A stretch of DNA of 64,000 bases from Roridomyces roridus. Taxonomy: Eukaryota; Basidiomycota; Agaricomycetes; Agaricales; Mycenaceae. The DNA is taken from the NCBI GenBank assembly GCA_029378245.1, contig JARKIF010000003.1:3472001-3536000 (forward strand), given 5' to 3'. Positions 34,675 through 46,273 of this stretch are shown here, piece after piece. The notes under the pieces are model-generated. The model had not been told where the DNA came from and searched no databases. It saw only the letters and a program-made list of their open reading frames with translations. Numbering within the stretch: position 1 is the first letter of the stretch; the number at the start of each line of letters is the position of its first letter. The translations under genes were made by a program, and so were the position numbers.

Positions 34675-37600
34675 TCAAATCTTCAGACAATGCTCTCCGC
34701 TCCGAATGCGCCCTGCAGAGCTCTCAACAATCTGATCATTCTCACAACCCGCCAGACGCTTCTCGATCTTGGCAACATCCTCCATTCGTTGGCATAGCGT
34801 GAACAACGGGCCAGCTTCTCCCCACAGAGCAGCAGCTCCCAATTTATCCCCCCGTCGCCAAGCTAGATCACCTAGACGGATCATACAGTCCCCTCTGCTC
34901 CGGTGAACATCCATGCTCGTGAAGGCCTCCAGAGCAATGTTGAGCAGAGTTTCGGCTGTAGCTGGCTCGTCGAGAGCGAGGAACACGTCGCCCATGAAAC
35001 ATACCGCCTTGTAAACAGCCAATTTCTGTTTGACCTTCTTCGCGAAGGCAAGGTAAACGAACACGGAGGTGGATGTCCAGTCGAAATCAGCGGGTTGCCA
35101 ACGCCCGATGTCGGCCATCCTCTCGAGGCAGTAAGATGAAACGTCAACATGCGCAGTCCATCCCCACGCCAAACATCCCCGGAAAAGTTTCTTTGCCGCT
35201 GCAAAGTTACCCTGTCTCAAGCGGAGATCGCCCAGGATCATGTTGATGATATGAGATCCGGTGAAATGCCCCGCACCCTCGAGGAAGGTCTGCGCCATGT
35301 CAAGTCTGGGCACAACATCCTCCGTGCTTGCACCAATCTCCACATCAATCAAAGCGAGGTTCATGAGCACATACGCATAATCCTCCCGTTCCTGTTCCTC
35401 CGAGAGGCCCAGCCCGATTTCGGTATGAACCCTCCTCGCTTCGGCGTATTCCGATTTTTGGAGGTGACCCTCTGCTTCAGTGAGCCGCAACTGCAGATCG
35501 AGGGCGCCGTTGGCCATGCCGCAGAATTTGAGATACTCTCGAGCCGTGACGACCATGACGAGACTCTGGCTGAGATTTCCCAGTGCCTGCAAGGACATGG
35601 CGGCAACCCGGAGTGCGTTGGCTTGGGTGTAGTAGTTTGCGCAGAGTTTGCCGAGCGAATAGGCTTCGCGGGCGAGAGCGAGGCCTTTTTCATATTCACC
35701 GGCCCTCCATCTTATGAGTGCGGGGTTGATGAGGATGGACCCTTGCAGATCCTGGTCACCCGCTTCCTTGGCCAAGGATAGAGATGTGTCGAAGCATTTC
35801 AACCCCAAGGCAGCATTGCGTGTGAACCAATTGTAGTAGTTTCCGAGGGCGGTGTACATTCGGCCTAGGTCGTGATAAATATGCGTCAAATGTGAACGGT
35901 AAGCTCACTCACTTGCAATTAATGAATCATTCAGGGATTGCATATGTGATTTAGCTTCGGAAACCAAAGCCTCCGCCCCCTCAATTTTCCGCGAAAAAGC
36001 TGAATTGAAGACCTCGGTGAGGAATTCAATGCGGAGTCTATGATCGTCGGCCTCGATGAGCTCCTCCGCGGTGTCCATCAAAAAATCCCAACCGCGGTTC
36101 GTGTATCGGGCGAATGTATTCAGTATAACTATGCAGATTATCACCTCGGCGAGGTCGGGGTTTAGCCGAGTCAGCCCGAGTTGTAACATTCGATGAACGT
36201 TGCCGTAGTTCGAGTTGATCGCCGCCACTAGATTGGCCATCTGGTGCGAGCCTTTGTAGGTGCGGTAAAGCTCCAAAAGTGTCTGGAAATGTTTCTGCAG
36301 GGACCGAGTTAAAGGGGGCGGTGTGGGATGCGAACGCTGCATGTATTCCCGAATGGGTACCAGCGATCTCAGGCGTTTCCTGTTGTCGTAGTAGACTAGC
36401 GATGTGCTGAGCAGAACCGTGCGGCATGCGAAGATATCGTCGATAGGGAGAGCACTGTGCCCGAGCTCGACGTCAGAGAGGCCGTCTGGCAGAATTGCGA
36501 GAAGGCTCAAAAGGTCTGTCGCACCGGGCTGCGACGTAACCCGAGCGCTCGACAGGGACAGTGCGATGGATGCATCCAAGCTCGACCGTCGGTCTCGGCC
36601 CCCAGACAACAGGGCGGTTCTCTCGGTCTCGAGACGGGCTAGTACGTCGGTGCAGCCTTCGTAGGCGACCAGATGTGCCATGAGGTCGATCGCCAGAGGC
36701 ATGTTGTCTGCAAATTGGAGGAGCTGGTTGACTTCGGTCGGGTGGTGGTAGTCGTCGGCGATTTCGGAAAACATTGTGCGCGCTGCCTCCTCAGAGAGGG
36801 GTCCAAGTGGTTGTAGAAATGGCCGACTCCAGCGCACGCCAGAGGGCCGTTCAGCGCCTCGCATCGTGACCTGGAAACCGGTCAGTATTTAAAGTAGGCC
36901 GGGATCATTCGGCGTTTACTAACGATCAAAGCGAGATGCGGGATGTCCGTGAGGAGTGAAAGCAAATCTTGAACACCAGCCCGTGTTTCAAGTGGCTCCC
37001 AGGTCGTTTCGAGGTTGTCCAGGATCAAAAGACACGAGCCCCTCGCTGCGAGGGTACGCAATACCGCCTTGGTAAGGTTCTTTCCCGACGGGAGACCCAG
37101 ATGCTCGGCGATGATGCCAGCGATGTCGATACCGGTGCTGGCCCATTCACAAGAGACGTAGAGGTGATGCTGATATCTTTCGCTCAGGCTGGGGTCGTGC
37201 AATGCGGCACGAGCGAGACTGGTTTTGCCCATCCCACCTGCGCCCAGGATCGCGATACGGGCGTGTTCCTTCCGCAGGAGCCGTACGATTGCCGCAAGCT
37301 CGGCATCACGGCCGAGGAAAATCTGCGGTCTGGCCGGCAGCATCGAGATGGACTTGGAACTGCGTTCAGATGAGTACTGTGTCCGAAATTCAAATGAAAT
37401 AAAATGAGTACATACCTCGCTTCAGAGTTGTTCAGTTTATGATAAATCTGCGAAAGTCAGCGTGCGCTACGGAGAAGATACACGGCATACCGAAGAGCTT
37501 CCGTCCGAAGTCGTAGCTTCCGAAAGAGTGGCGACCAATTCAAGAAGCTTCTTGTGCATGCGATCCATCTGGTTTCCCATATCCTCCATATCGTGGGCAA

Positions 37601-38221
37601 AGTTTGCCGGGGATCTCATCTATCAGCTATGAATCAACCAGGTTTAGCTGCACCAATGACGACGCACCTTGAAGTAATCCAAAGCATCTTGAATGCCAAC
37701 CTGGCAGTCCTTCAGCAACGCATTCATCTCCCCTTGTCGGAAGAAATGTTTGATTCGGCTCATGTCCATCTGCGCTTCCACAAACGCGTGGATTTTGTGC
37801 ATAGTTCTATGAAAGATTAGAATTAATCTAAACATTCTAGGAAGAGATACGCACTCTGCGAATTTAGCCACATGACTCATCGTCGCCGCAGGAAGCGTGC
37901 CGGGTGGGTCTGCGTGCATGTACAACTCCACGATAGCGTAGCTTATCGCATGGATATTTTCCGTCAGCTGGAGACACTGGTCTTTGTTTTTGCGCACGGT
38001 CTGGTACCCGTGCATGAGAATCTCACAATGCCCATCAAGACATCACTCAGCTGGAGAGTAGTAACCAAAGCCAGCGCCGTTTGTGAGATCGACTGAATGA
38101 AAGGTGGTCCGAATAAATCGTGCAGCTCGTCGAGGAGCGGCACCACAGCCTTCAAAGAGACGACGGTGCGGTTTGTGAGGATTTCAGAAGTGGTGGGCTG
38201 TCGGGGAGGCATAGTCGGCAT
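34675..38221 (-). CDS. NLR-type STAND ATPase: MLKL-like helical N-terminus, NB-ARC, TPRs
   Basis: Eight exons: 38051-38221, 37855-38000, 37668-37806, 37491-37619, 37416-37447, 36924-37359, 35913-36870, 34675-35864 (1066 aa, phases close). Residues 1-150 are helical with KNKDQCLQLTENIHAISYAI, GTLPAATMSHVAKFAETMHK and IKHFFRQGEMNALLKDC, the pattern of the MLKL-like four-helix N-domain found on many mushroom NLRs. NB-ARC follows: FLGRDAEL, P-loop GAGGMGKT (246-253), Walker B CLLILDNLE, then LALIVTMRGAERP and a winged-helix region. Residues 670-1066 are degenerate TPRs. Known biology of relatives: ligand binding to the repeats opens the ATPase and frees a death-inducing helical domain at membranes. 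The first intron must be CT-AG (38001-38050) to keep the helix; see findings. Confidence 0.86.
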
Positions 38222-39280
38222 GTTCGTTTGTCCATCTCGTGGGTTTTATGGGCAATATTTGTGTTGTCATGCCCGCGAGCGCCATGGGCGATGCCCGGCT
38301 TGGAGAAACTGCCGCAGGTGGCGCAGTTGCGCCAATCGGCAGCGGTCCTGTTGGCGCCCATGTCATCCCAGCATTTTCGCCGAGTTACAGAAGAATTTCG
38401 GCGAGAGTGCGGCAATAAGAGGAAACCTTTCCAGCGGGAAGATCTTGCCAGAGCAAAGACCAGAGGACATGTGCCAAGGCGTATCACGAGGCCCATTCGT
38501 ATCGTTTTGCGCCACGCGTCTTGCACGTCCTTAAGCCGTAGCTGCCACTAAAGATACATAGTATTAGAACGGACGGGTATCATGGCATCAAGACGCACCT
38601 GGGTCCAGCCTGAGAGTTGACCTCCGACACGCGTGGACCGGGGTAGACCAGCGGACAACTCATCGCTCGACGCAACAGCTTGTTCCTCGGTTTCGGTGAT
38701 TTCTTTTCGGCGTTGATCTAGACGTCGCTGGGTGTGGTTGAGACAAGGTTGAGAGTTGGTTGAGAGAGACGTTACCGGACACGTGGTGGTTGAAGGCAAG
38801 ATTAGCATGCCTGTCGTCATACGATCACTCCGGCAGTCCGGCGATCATTCCTCACACGGTCAGAGTATTTCCAAATCAATAGGCCTGTATTCAACTCGGT
38901 CAAGCAATTATGATTCAGCCCGAGATGCCATCCAGAGGTGCAGAAAGTTAAAATCTAAATGGATAAATTCCGGAGCTTCGGATGAATCTTGACTCAACAT
39001 ACAGTGTTATCATTCACCTCTGCCCACCATGTCAAAAGCGAGTGTCCCTCTCTGAATCATAAGCTCGCCCTCGTCGGCGGGCACCGTTCGTCACAACATT
39101 CCTTGCCAAATTTTCTGACAGGGCTCTTCCTCCTAGTGGGGACGCGTGTCTCAGGATGCTGATAATTTATGTTCATCATCTACACGCTCCTAAAGACCAG
39201 TTCGAGAAAGCTTTGAATATCCATTAGATATTGAAGCGCAGAACAGAAGACTATCAATCTGCGCACCTCCTGATCGGCTT
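38222..39280. other. Upstream region of the NLR; doubtful open frames
   Basis: Minus-strand frames with QRRLDQRRKEITETEEQA (38548-38820) and WQLRLKDVQDAWRKTIRM (to 38152) could join through a GTGCGT intron, but the second overlaps the NLR start and shows no recognised domain. Treated as unsupported. Confidence 0.25.
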
Positions 39281-39289
39281 AAAAGGTCG

Positions 39290-39790
39290 ATCCACTCGAG
39301 GCCATTTGCGTGGGTCATCTCACTTTTTTTTTTCGTATGCTGAACTTACTGAAGTTGGCTCGATCTACCCTGCCCGAGCCGCTCGCGTCGAGGGGTCGAT
39401 GATATGGATCAAGCTGCTCAGTGCTCGAGCCGCGGCGTCGTAGGCGCTACCCTCGAAGCGGGCTCGAGCCGACTTCGAGCCCTGGGCCGCTCAGCTCAAG
39501 CTGCTCGAGCCGTGGCGCGAGCAGGTGCGTGAGCCTGATATATCTTATTCGTGGGCTACACGAACGAGATTGGCTCAAGCGGATCTAGCGGACGATTTCT
39601 CGAGCTGTTTGAGTGATTTAGGCCGGTGGAGGATCGGGGTGGCTCGAGCCGCTCGAGTCGACTTTCTTGAGTGTCGCTCGAGCTGGGGATGCCCAGTAGC
39701 GCACACTGTATAGCTAGCTAAAAAGTAACAGGGAGCTCGAGCACTGCTCGAGCTGCTCGAGGGGGTGCCGCATCGACATGCTGAATAGTC
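39290..39790. mobile_element. Fold-back-like repeat element rich in CTCGAGC
   Basis: About 500 bp in which GCTCGAGC and relatives (CTCGAGCCG, GAGCTGCTCGAG, CGGCTCGAG) occur more than a dozen times in both orientations, for example near 39375, 39415, 39465, 39505, 39640 and 39735-39760. It resembles the sub-terminal-repeat architecture of the 3163-3710 element but uses a different word. Terminal repeats were not pinned down. No coding capacity. Confidence 0.45.
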
Positions 39791-40058
39791 GAGCCGGGAC
39801 CCCCGGGATTTATCCCGATTCCGTCGTCCACCATCCTAGGCAGGGTCCAAAGGATAGAGACTCGCAAGGGTTTGAACCATCTGGCACAATACTGACTCAA
39901 CCCTGTTGAATCCCACCGAGATCCAGCGAAAGACAGCCGAGTACAGTCGACATTCCCCTCATTTGCCTCGTCAGCACATTCATTCCCGCGATTGAACAAC
40001 TCCAGGCCGCTGCGTCGGCAGAAAAAATGGCAGCTTGTATGTAACACATGGACATAAT

Positions 40059-42469
40059 TCAAGGCGCCTCCATCGTCGCCTCCGCTACCAACTGCACTAC
40101 CTGGTCCGTGCGCGGTTGAACAATGCACGTAAAAGGCAGGGGCCGTCTATAGAGTAGTAACGCATCATCAGCCTCAAATTCACACCCAGAAGGAAAGAGA
40201 GAAGACCCACGTAATAATCCCATCAGTGGTGTCCGCCACAGGGTCGATTTCCTTCCCATCGGCACCGAGCGCGCGCGTGATGTCGAGTCCCGCAACGGCC
40301 TTGGCTACGTTGATCCAGACGGAGGAGTCGGCTAGGTGGGCACCTGTGTGAAAGAAGGAACGTTAGTGTATTCATTCAATTGAGAGTGTGAGGATGCCGC
40401 GAACCTGGGCATACACTGTGCGAATGTTATCAGCGGACTGAGATCGGAATGAAAAGGGAAAGCGTTCTCACCGACGTCCGTACCCGAAAAGCCCTACCTC
40501 CGTGGGGTCGGTCTCGGGGTTCGGGCCCATGAAGCGATCGGGATTGAACACGAAGGGGTCTTTGTAGACCGCGGGATCATGTAGGAATTTCCTGTTTCAA
40601 GACATACATAACGACTTGCATAGTTCGGCTCGATGAGACTTACCAGACGTTTGCGATGACAAGGGTATTCTTGGGTATGAAGTATCCCTCGTAGACGTCG
40701 TTGGCCATCGCGCGGTGGGGTACGGCTGAGGATGGTCGGCTTCAAGCTTGGGTCGAGAAATCTGCACGCACCTAAAGGGACGATAGGGAGCCAGCGGTAC
40801 AATTCCATGCATATAGCCTCGATGTCTGTAAGGTTCTGGTAAGTCAATGTATCTCAATTGATTGGGAAAAACGCACAGGGAAGCGAGTCCCGATCCTCGA
40901 AGGTAGGGAGCCGATTCTTGCCGACGACGGCGTCGATCTCGGCATGGGCCTTTGCCTGCATGTGCGGGTACTTGGCGGCGGCGAGGAAGTACGCGAGGAC
41001 GACGGAGACGGTCTATGGGTCCTCATGAGATTGACATTAGACAGAAGTGAGGAACGCACAGTGTCAGCGCCGGCTGCAGAGCAGGTGTCATTTCACAGGC
41101 GTATAAAAGAACACAGGAATGAAACACACCACCATAGAAAGACGCAGCAGACCACTTGATTTGATAGAGACGCTCCTCGGGGATGTCCTTCTCCTGAAGC
41201 AAGTCAGAGGCATAGCACGGCGTCTCCTGTCCCTTTGCCTGAGAAGAATAACCCAGTCAATCAAGGAGCAAGCAATTTTTGGAAGGCCGCCCAACCATCT
41301 GCTCTTGCACGTATGCGAGAGGCACCTCGGCCAGATCGTCGCAGGACTTGGTGTACTTGACCGCAAGACGTTTGAACCCGGCACCAGGGAGCCAAGATGG
41401 TACGTATTTCACTGGATGGGTACGTGAGTACACGAGCCACGGGATGTATTCAACAGACATACGAATCGGCATCAAATCTACGAGGAACGCGCCGGGGCGA
41501 GTGATTTCGGAGAATTCGGCCAAGGCCTTCGAGTTCGGTGTTAGGTCCGAGCAACATACATGGAAAAATACGGACCTTGTCCGCGAGATCGACAAGCGGG
41601 TCCCGACCCTGCTCGTTGATCTTGTAGCCGTATGTCAGGTGCAGTACCATCGCGCCGGCAGTCCTGTAAAATTGCAGCTTGAGCGTCGGCAAGGGGTTTA
41701 ATGAAGAACTTGAACTTTACTTTCTAGTCGCCTGGACGTCACAAGTGAAATCAGATAGAATCGATATTGAAGGGCAGACAAGACCGACCTCCTCGAATGC
41801 GGCGGGGTTTTCCAAGACCCGTTTCAAGAACATGTTGGCTTGGTACTCCTCGGTGGGATTGAATCTGGCCATATTCTTCCGAGTTCCGATAACCTTCCCA
41901 ATCAATTTACGCTACAGTCGGCGGCGTCATACGGAGAAAAGCACTGCACCAATGACAGGCAAAATTAACATACGTATTCCTTGGAGCTATCGCACGAGGC
42001 GGGCAGCATAAGAAGAACGGTTCCAGGAAGATGAAAGTCACGTACTGCGCCCCATACCGGGAGTTGCTCAGTACGCGGTTCCATCCGCTCATGTTGGCCA
42101 TCTCAAGCACGGGTCGGTCGGCGTAGTTGCCGCCACGTTTGTCCAGGATCTCCTTGGCGATTTCGGGGTCGTTGATGATGACGAAAGGCTGGCCGAGGAG
42201 GGTGATGGACATGATTCCACCTGGCCATGAAGGAAGGAGGATGAGTATCATCTTTGGGATGTAGGGACGTAAGTTGCACCATAGATCTCTCCCCACTGAG
42301 CGAACTTCTTCCAAGAGTGGCTCTTGGGCATGTCGAGAACGTTGCCGATAAGAGGCCATCCCTTGGGACCAGGAGGGAGAGGGAGAGACTTGCGCGAGCG
42401 GTAGATGTAGTACGCCAGCGCCAGGGCCGTCGCGGCGATGACTCCGTCCGGGGCAGAGAGAGCGGGCAT
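40059..42469 (-). CDS. Cytochrome P450 monooxygenase
   Basis: Seventeen exons, 508 aa: 42280-42469, 42046-42220, 41974-41986, 41789-41911, 41721-41731, 41576-41663, 41463-41526, 41296-41411, 41130-41238, 41060-41073, 40877-41012, 40772-40825, 40644-40725, 40472-40591, 40405-40415, 40211-40343, 40059-40146. Total length and every phase fit. N-terminal membrane anchor ([14 protein letters not shown]) then [14 protein letters not shown] hinge; AGADTT I-helix motif; ELYR (ExxR); FNPDRF; heme loop FGYGRRVCPG with axial Cys434. ER-anchored oxygenase; substrate unknown, and the overall pattern ([25 protein letters not shown]) resembles basidiomycete CYP5144-like enzymes, an inference. Four exons are only 11-14 nt, one of which holds the heme cysteine. 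Confidence 0.93.
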
Positions 42470-43217
42470 GATGGGGGTAGGAGGGAAAGAGGGAGGCGAG
42501 CATTTGTGCGCCCACAATGGAAGCCTAGACTTGTCACCAGACGCACGATCAGCGCGGAGAGTACATATGGGAAAATTTGAAAGACATGACGATTGGCGGC
42601 CGGCGACGCCGATCATGATTTGCGTGTATTTTTTTGGCCGTTTACGTGTTTCTTCCTCTCTTCTCATGTCCCTGGAGTTCTCGGTTATTTCAGGCTTAAC
42701 GACGGGTTGCTGCCCCTACACGTAGTCTGTGGCTCTTCTCCTCAGTTGTAAGACTCCTATTGCACTCAGCTCTCACGGCAGTGACACTAGTGTGTCCAGA
42801 CACAAGCACATCATTCTGCGAATTCAAGACGTCGTAAGGCCATTATCTCATACCCCTTGCAACTTAATTGTCTGCCACGACATGAGAATCCATGGAGCCC
42901 CGACTGCCCGGAGCGGCCCCTCTCTCCATTGTTTCCCTACCGATTCCCATGGAATCATCGATTCATCCCTGTGGCAATCCCCGCTCTCGCTTGAAGCAAC
43001 AGAATTGTATCTCAAGTGGAGTGTCCGTCGTTCCATTCAATTCCTGACGTCCCTCTGACCCTTGCTCGGCTTTCAATCTACCTCCGGTGGTCGTATGGTA
43101 TGCGCTATTCCATACCACCGTTGTCGGGTGGCATGTAAGCACGTGCCGCCCAGACGGCGTTTGCTAAGGAATAAATTGCTGCGCTCGCTCTCGGTAGACT
43201 CCCTGACAATCCGCTGC
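42470..43217. other. Divergent intergenic region between P450 and DUF6534 genes
   Basis: Shared upstream region of two divergently transcribed genes. No other feature recognised. Confidence 0.4.
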
Positions 43218-45195
43218 ATGGCCACTCTTGACAACACGTACGTCGTTCCAGCCACAGTCTTGCAGTGGACTAACGATACCGATTTTCGCAGGATTGGCTG
43301 TCTTTTCGACGCTGTGGTCGTCTCAGCAGCGTGAGTGGTCGCCCACGCGCCAAGATTGACACAGAGATTCACGCTCCAGAGTAGACTTTACGGCAGTAAG
43401 AAGCAACCGCCCCACGTCGTTGTGCAAAACTGAATCGCTCGCGATAGCGGGCTGTCTCCAGGCTTGGTATTATTTTCGCTCCTACGCCAAACGCGACCCT
43501 TGGTACATTCAAGCTCTGGTGTGTGTCCTGTTCCGCGGCGAGTCGGTTAGAGCTTACAGGATGCCCCAGGTGGCTTTCGTGACGGTCTGTGATACGGCCC
43601 AGCAGGCAATTTTAACAGGTGCGTCTCCGTGTCGGCTCTGGGATGCTTCAACTCATGCTCCCCAGCCTGCGCTTACACATACATCGTCACGAATTTCGGA
43701 AACCCTGCGATATTGGATGTGGTAGTCAAGTCGGCACTTCCTCCCTCGCCCGTTGGCATGTCTGACCTGACTTTCAAGTACGCTCATCATCGAGATATTC
43801 TTCAGCAACTTTATCTCTGTCGCCGTCCAGCTGTTCTATTGCTATCGTGTCTATCGCCGTGTGTGCTTGTCCTGTCCCTCCTCATCCCAAACTCACGGAA
43901 ACACAGTGAGCAATAGAAATTTGATTCCCACCACGTTCCTGGTGCGTTCGATCGAGTCTGCTGACGCAGAATTCATGTTTGGAATGTCTAGTCCGTGCTC
44001 AGTATCGGGAGCTTCAGTGAGTTTCCTTACCAAGCACCTTCACATCTAACCTCGTTCCACCAGTCTCGCTATTTGGTACGTGAAATCAATACCCAGCTTC
44101 GCAGTTCACTGACATGTCGACAGTATATACAGTCAAGGCGTACGAACTCCGCTCATCGCTGTGTAGAAGCCACTCATGATCCGTGCAGCCTCAAGATAAC
44201 GACGTTCGCCGAGCTCACAACCCTCAAAGTGTGTATCGAATTCACCGTGCTCATGCCAGTGCTCATCCTCCTCAGACGCTGTCGATGAGCTGCAATATCA
44301 TAGCGGCAGTGACCGACGTGCTCATCTCCGTCGTACTCGTGTATTACCTGTACATTTCAAAGACGGGGATGACCAAGACGGACGACATGATCAATCGTCT
44401 GGTGCGTGCTCGGTCTTTTGTTCAATCACCCGGAATCTTGAGCTTCGCCCATGTTCAGATTGCGTTCACTTTCAATACGGGCATGCCAACCAGCTTGTGT
44501 GCTATCGCCGCCTGCGTCGGCGTGCGTTTACTTCCCGATGACTCGGTCCAATCGCGTGTTGATAAATCCTACAGATCAACGTCTCACCCGAAACATTCAT
44601 TTATATCTTTTTCTTCCTGCTACGTGCGTCTCCATTCTCTTCGTCATTGTGTTTGTCCTTACACATCGTTGCAGAGGGACGCTGTAAGCTCCCGTATCCC
44701 TCACCTCTCTTCGTCACTCACTCACACAAACACCACACCCACAGTCTACACCAACACCCTCCTCGTCACGCTCAACACCCGGGACTACATCCGCAGTGTC
44801 GTCGCCCCGGGCTCAGTCCAAGAATTCCGGCTCGAAAACGCCGGTGGTTCAGGTCGGGACCGTTCCGGCGGCGGCATGATGGTTCCACAGCCCAATCACC
44901 ATGAAAGCGGTATCGCAATTCGCATTGAGAGGATGCGGGTCCAGCATGGGGACGAGGATTTCGTACGTCCCGTTCATGTTCATATTCCACAAATTCCGTC
45001 TAGGCGTAAGCCTAAAACTGAGTCTGGGATATCGCCTGTACTCTTTTCTCCGTTCTTCCCTGTGTTCTGAAATTGAAAGTCCATGTTGTATTGAATTCGT
45101 ATTGACATGCCCCTTTTGCCCTGCAGGAAACCAAACACGACCCCGCACGCGAGTCGCGTTCAGAGTCAACAAACAAGATGATGGAGGACGTTTGA
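43218..45195 (+). CDS. DUF6534-type seven-pass membrane protein
   Basis: Eighteen exons totalling 999 nt (332 aa): 43218-43237, 43292-43330, 43382-43395, 43448-43518, 43570-43618, 43666-43729, 43779-43858, 43907-43941, 43992-44016, 44064-44075, 44124-44139, 44189-44228, 44276-44401, 44459-44521, 44575-44623, 44675-44683, 44745-44962, 45127-45195. Signature pieces: CLQAWYYFRSY, LFYCYRVYRLSNRNLIPT, FAELTTLK, VTDVLISVVLVYYLY, KTDDMINRL, FNTGMPTSLCAIAA and GRFYTNTLLVTLNTR. This is the large mushroom DUF6534 family, 7TM with receptor-like topology but no proven role. The last intron (164 nt) is unusually long and its boundaries are less certain. Exons of 9, 12, 14 and 16 nt are notable. Confidence 0.87.
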
Positions 45196-45289
45196 CTGGA
45201 GTCAAAGCGACTGCTGGCGAGGGTTGCTGTTACATAACTGTAGTTGACACCACAAGTAATGCCAACCCTGTTGTAGGCCAATGTTAGCA

Positions 45290-45840
45290 CCGTTGTCAGT
45301 AAGTTGAATAGATGCAGGGTCCACGGTGGCAATAGAATCGCTGCGTTCCCCCTGTCCTTGGAACTATAATGGACAATTGCCGCCGGGATGTAATTCATTC
45401 GACGTCGAGGTGGAAACTGTATACTACAACTATATGCTCGCATCGTCAGTTGTAATTATACAGTCTGGTCCCGAGACTAGGTGGAAACCGGGTGCAGGCA
45501 CAGAGAATAATTGAAAGCTCCTGGATGGATGTGCCAAGTTAAAAATGGTGGCTGAAACCATGAGCACCACAGCCCCGGGTCGAACGGGCCCTCCCCTCCT
45601 CATACCACCGTGGCCGTGACGCCTAGCTAGTGGTGGTACACTGACACACTGACACACTGCTGCTGGCAAGGATAATGTCCTCTAATGGGTCTGTTGCCAC
45701 TAAGTTGAACAATGCAGAATGGCAATAGAATTGCTGCGTTTACGCTGTCCTTGGAAATACAATGAATAATTGCCGCCTCGAGGTAATTGAATCGACCTCG
45801 AGCTGGAAACAATGGTGCAGGGACCGACAGGAAAAGAACA
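45290..45840. repeat. Direct repeat of about 140 bp, two copies
   Basis: Copies near 45297-45425 and 45685-45815 share AAGTTGAA, GGCAATAGAATxGCTGCGTT, CTGTCCTTGGAA, AATTGCCGCC and a GTCGAGGTGGAAAC-like end. Each is followed within about 150-50 bp by a T-arm-like motif. Confidence 0.6.
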
Positions 45841-46180
45841 ATTCAAACAACAACACCCCAGCCCCGGATCGAACGGGTCTACGTGGAGTGTTGCTAGGAG
45901 GACCTGTGGCTGGACACTTTCTTGAGCGCGAGTTCAACAAAGGGGATAAGCGTGAAATACAGTTGACACGCCAGGGAATTGCCCGAGCCGCTCGTCACTC
46001 GTTCGAATCGAGGCGAATAGCATATCGAAGAGGTATTTTATCTTGTTCACCCGAGCAAGTATACTTATTGACGCCGATATCAAAGGCATGGCCACCACTC
46101 TCAGCTGCCCCCAAAAAGAAGAGCCCGACGCGCAAGACAAACACCCAGGCTCGAGTCGAACAGGGTGCCCCTACCACCTC
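45565..46180 (-). repeat. Three T-arm-like motifs on the minus strand
   Basis: On the minus strand: GGCCCGTTCGACCCGGGGCT (about 45573-45592), GACCCGTTCGATCCGGGGCT (about 45862-45882) and CCTGTTCGACTCGAGCCTGG (about 46147-46167). The first has a partly pairing upstream ACCAC/GTGGT, so it may derive from a tRNA, but no full cloverleaf with anticodon arm could be assembled. Confidence 0.45.
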
Positions 46181-46273
46181 GAATGATACCAACGGAATGG
46201 TTTCCAGTTTCACCCAAAAGGTAACCAAAAAAGAACCATAAAATAACATACACTAAACCCACACTCGAATACT

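Noticed and set aside
35149..35781. 210-codon plus-strand frame opposite the NLR TPR region
   Set aside because: Shadow of the spliced NLR on the minus strand.
38152..38820. Two-exon minus-strand gene upstream of the NLR
   Set aside because: Overlaps the NLR start, no recognisable domain, and composition is not clearly coding.
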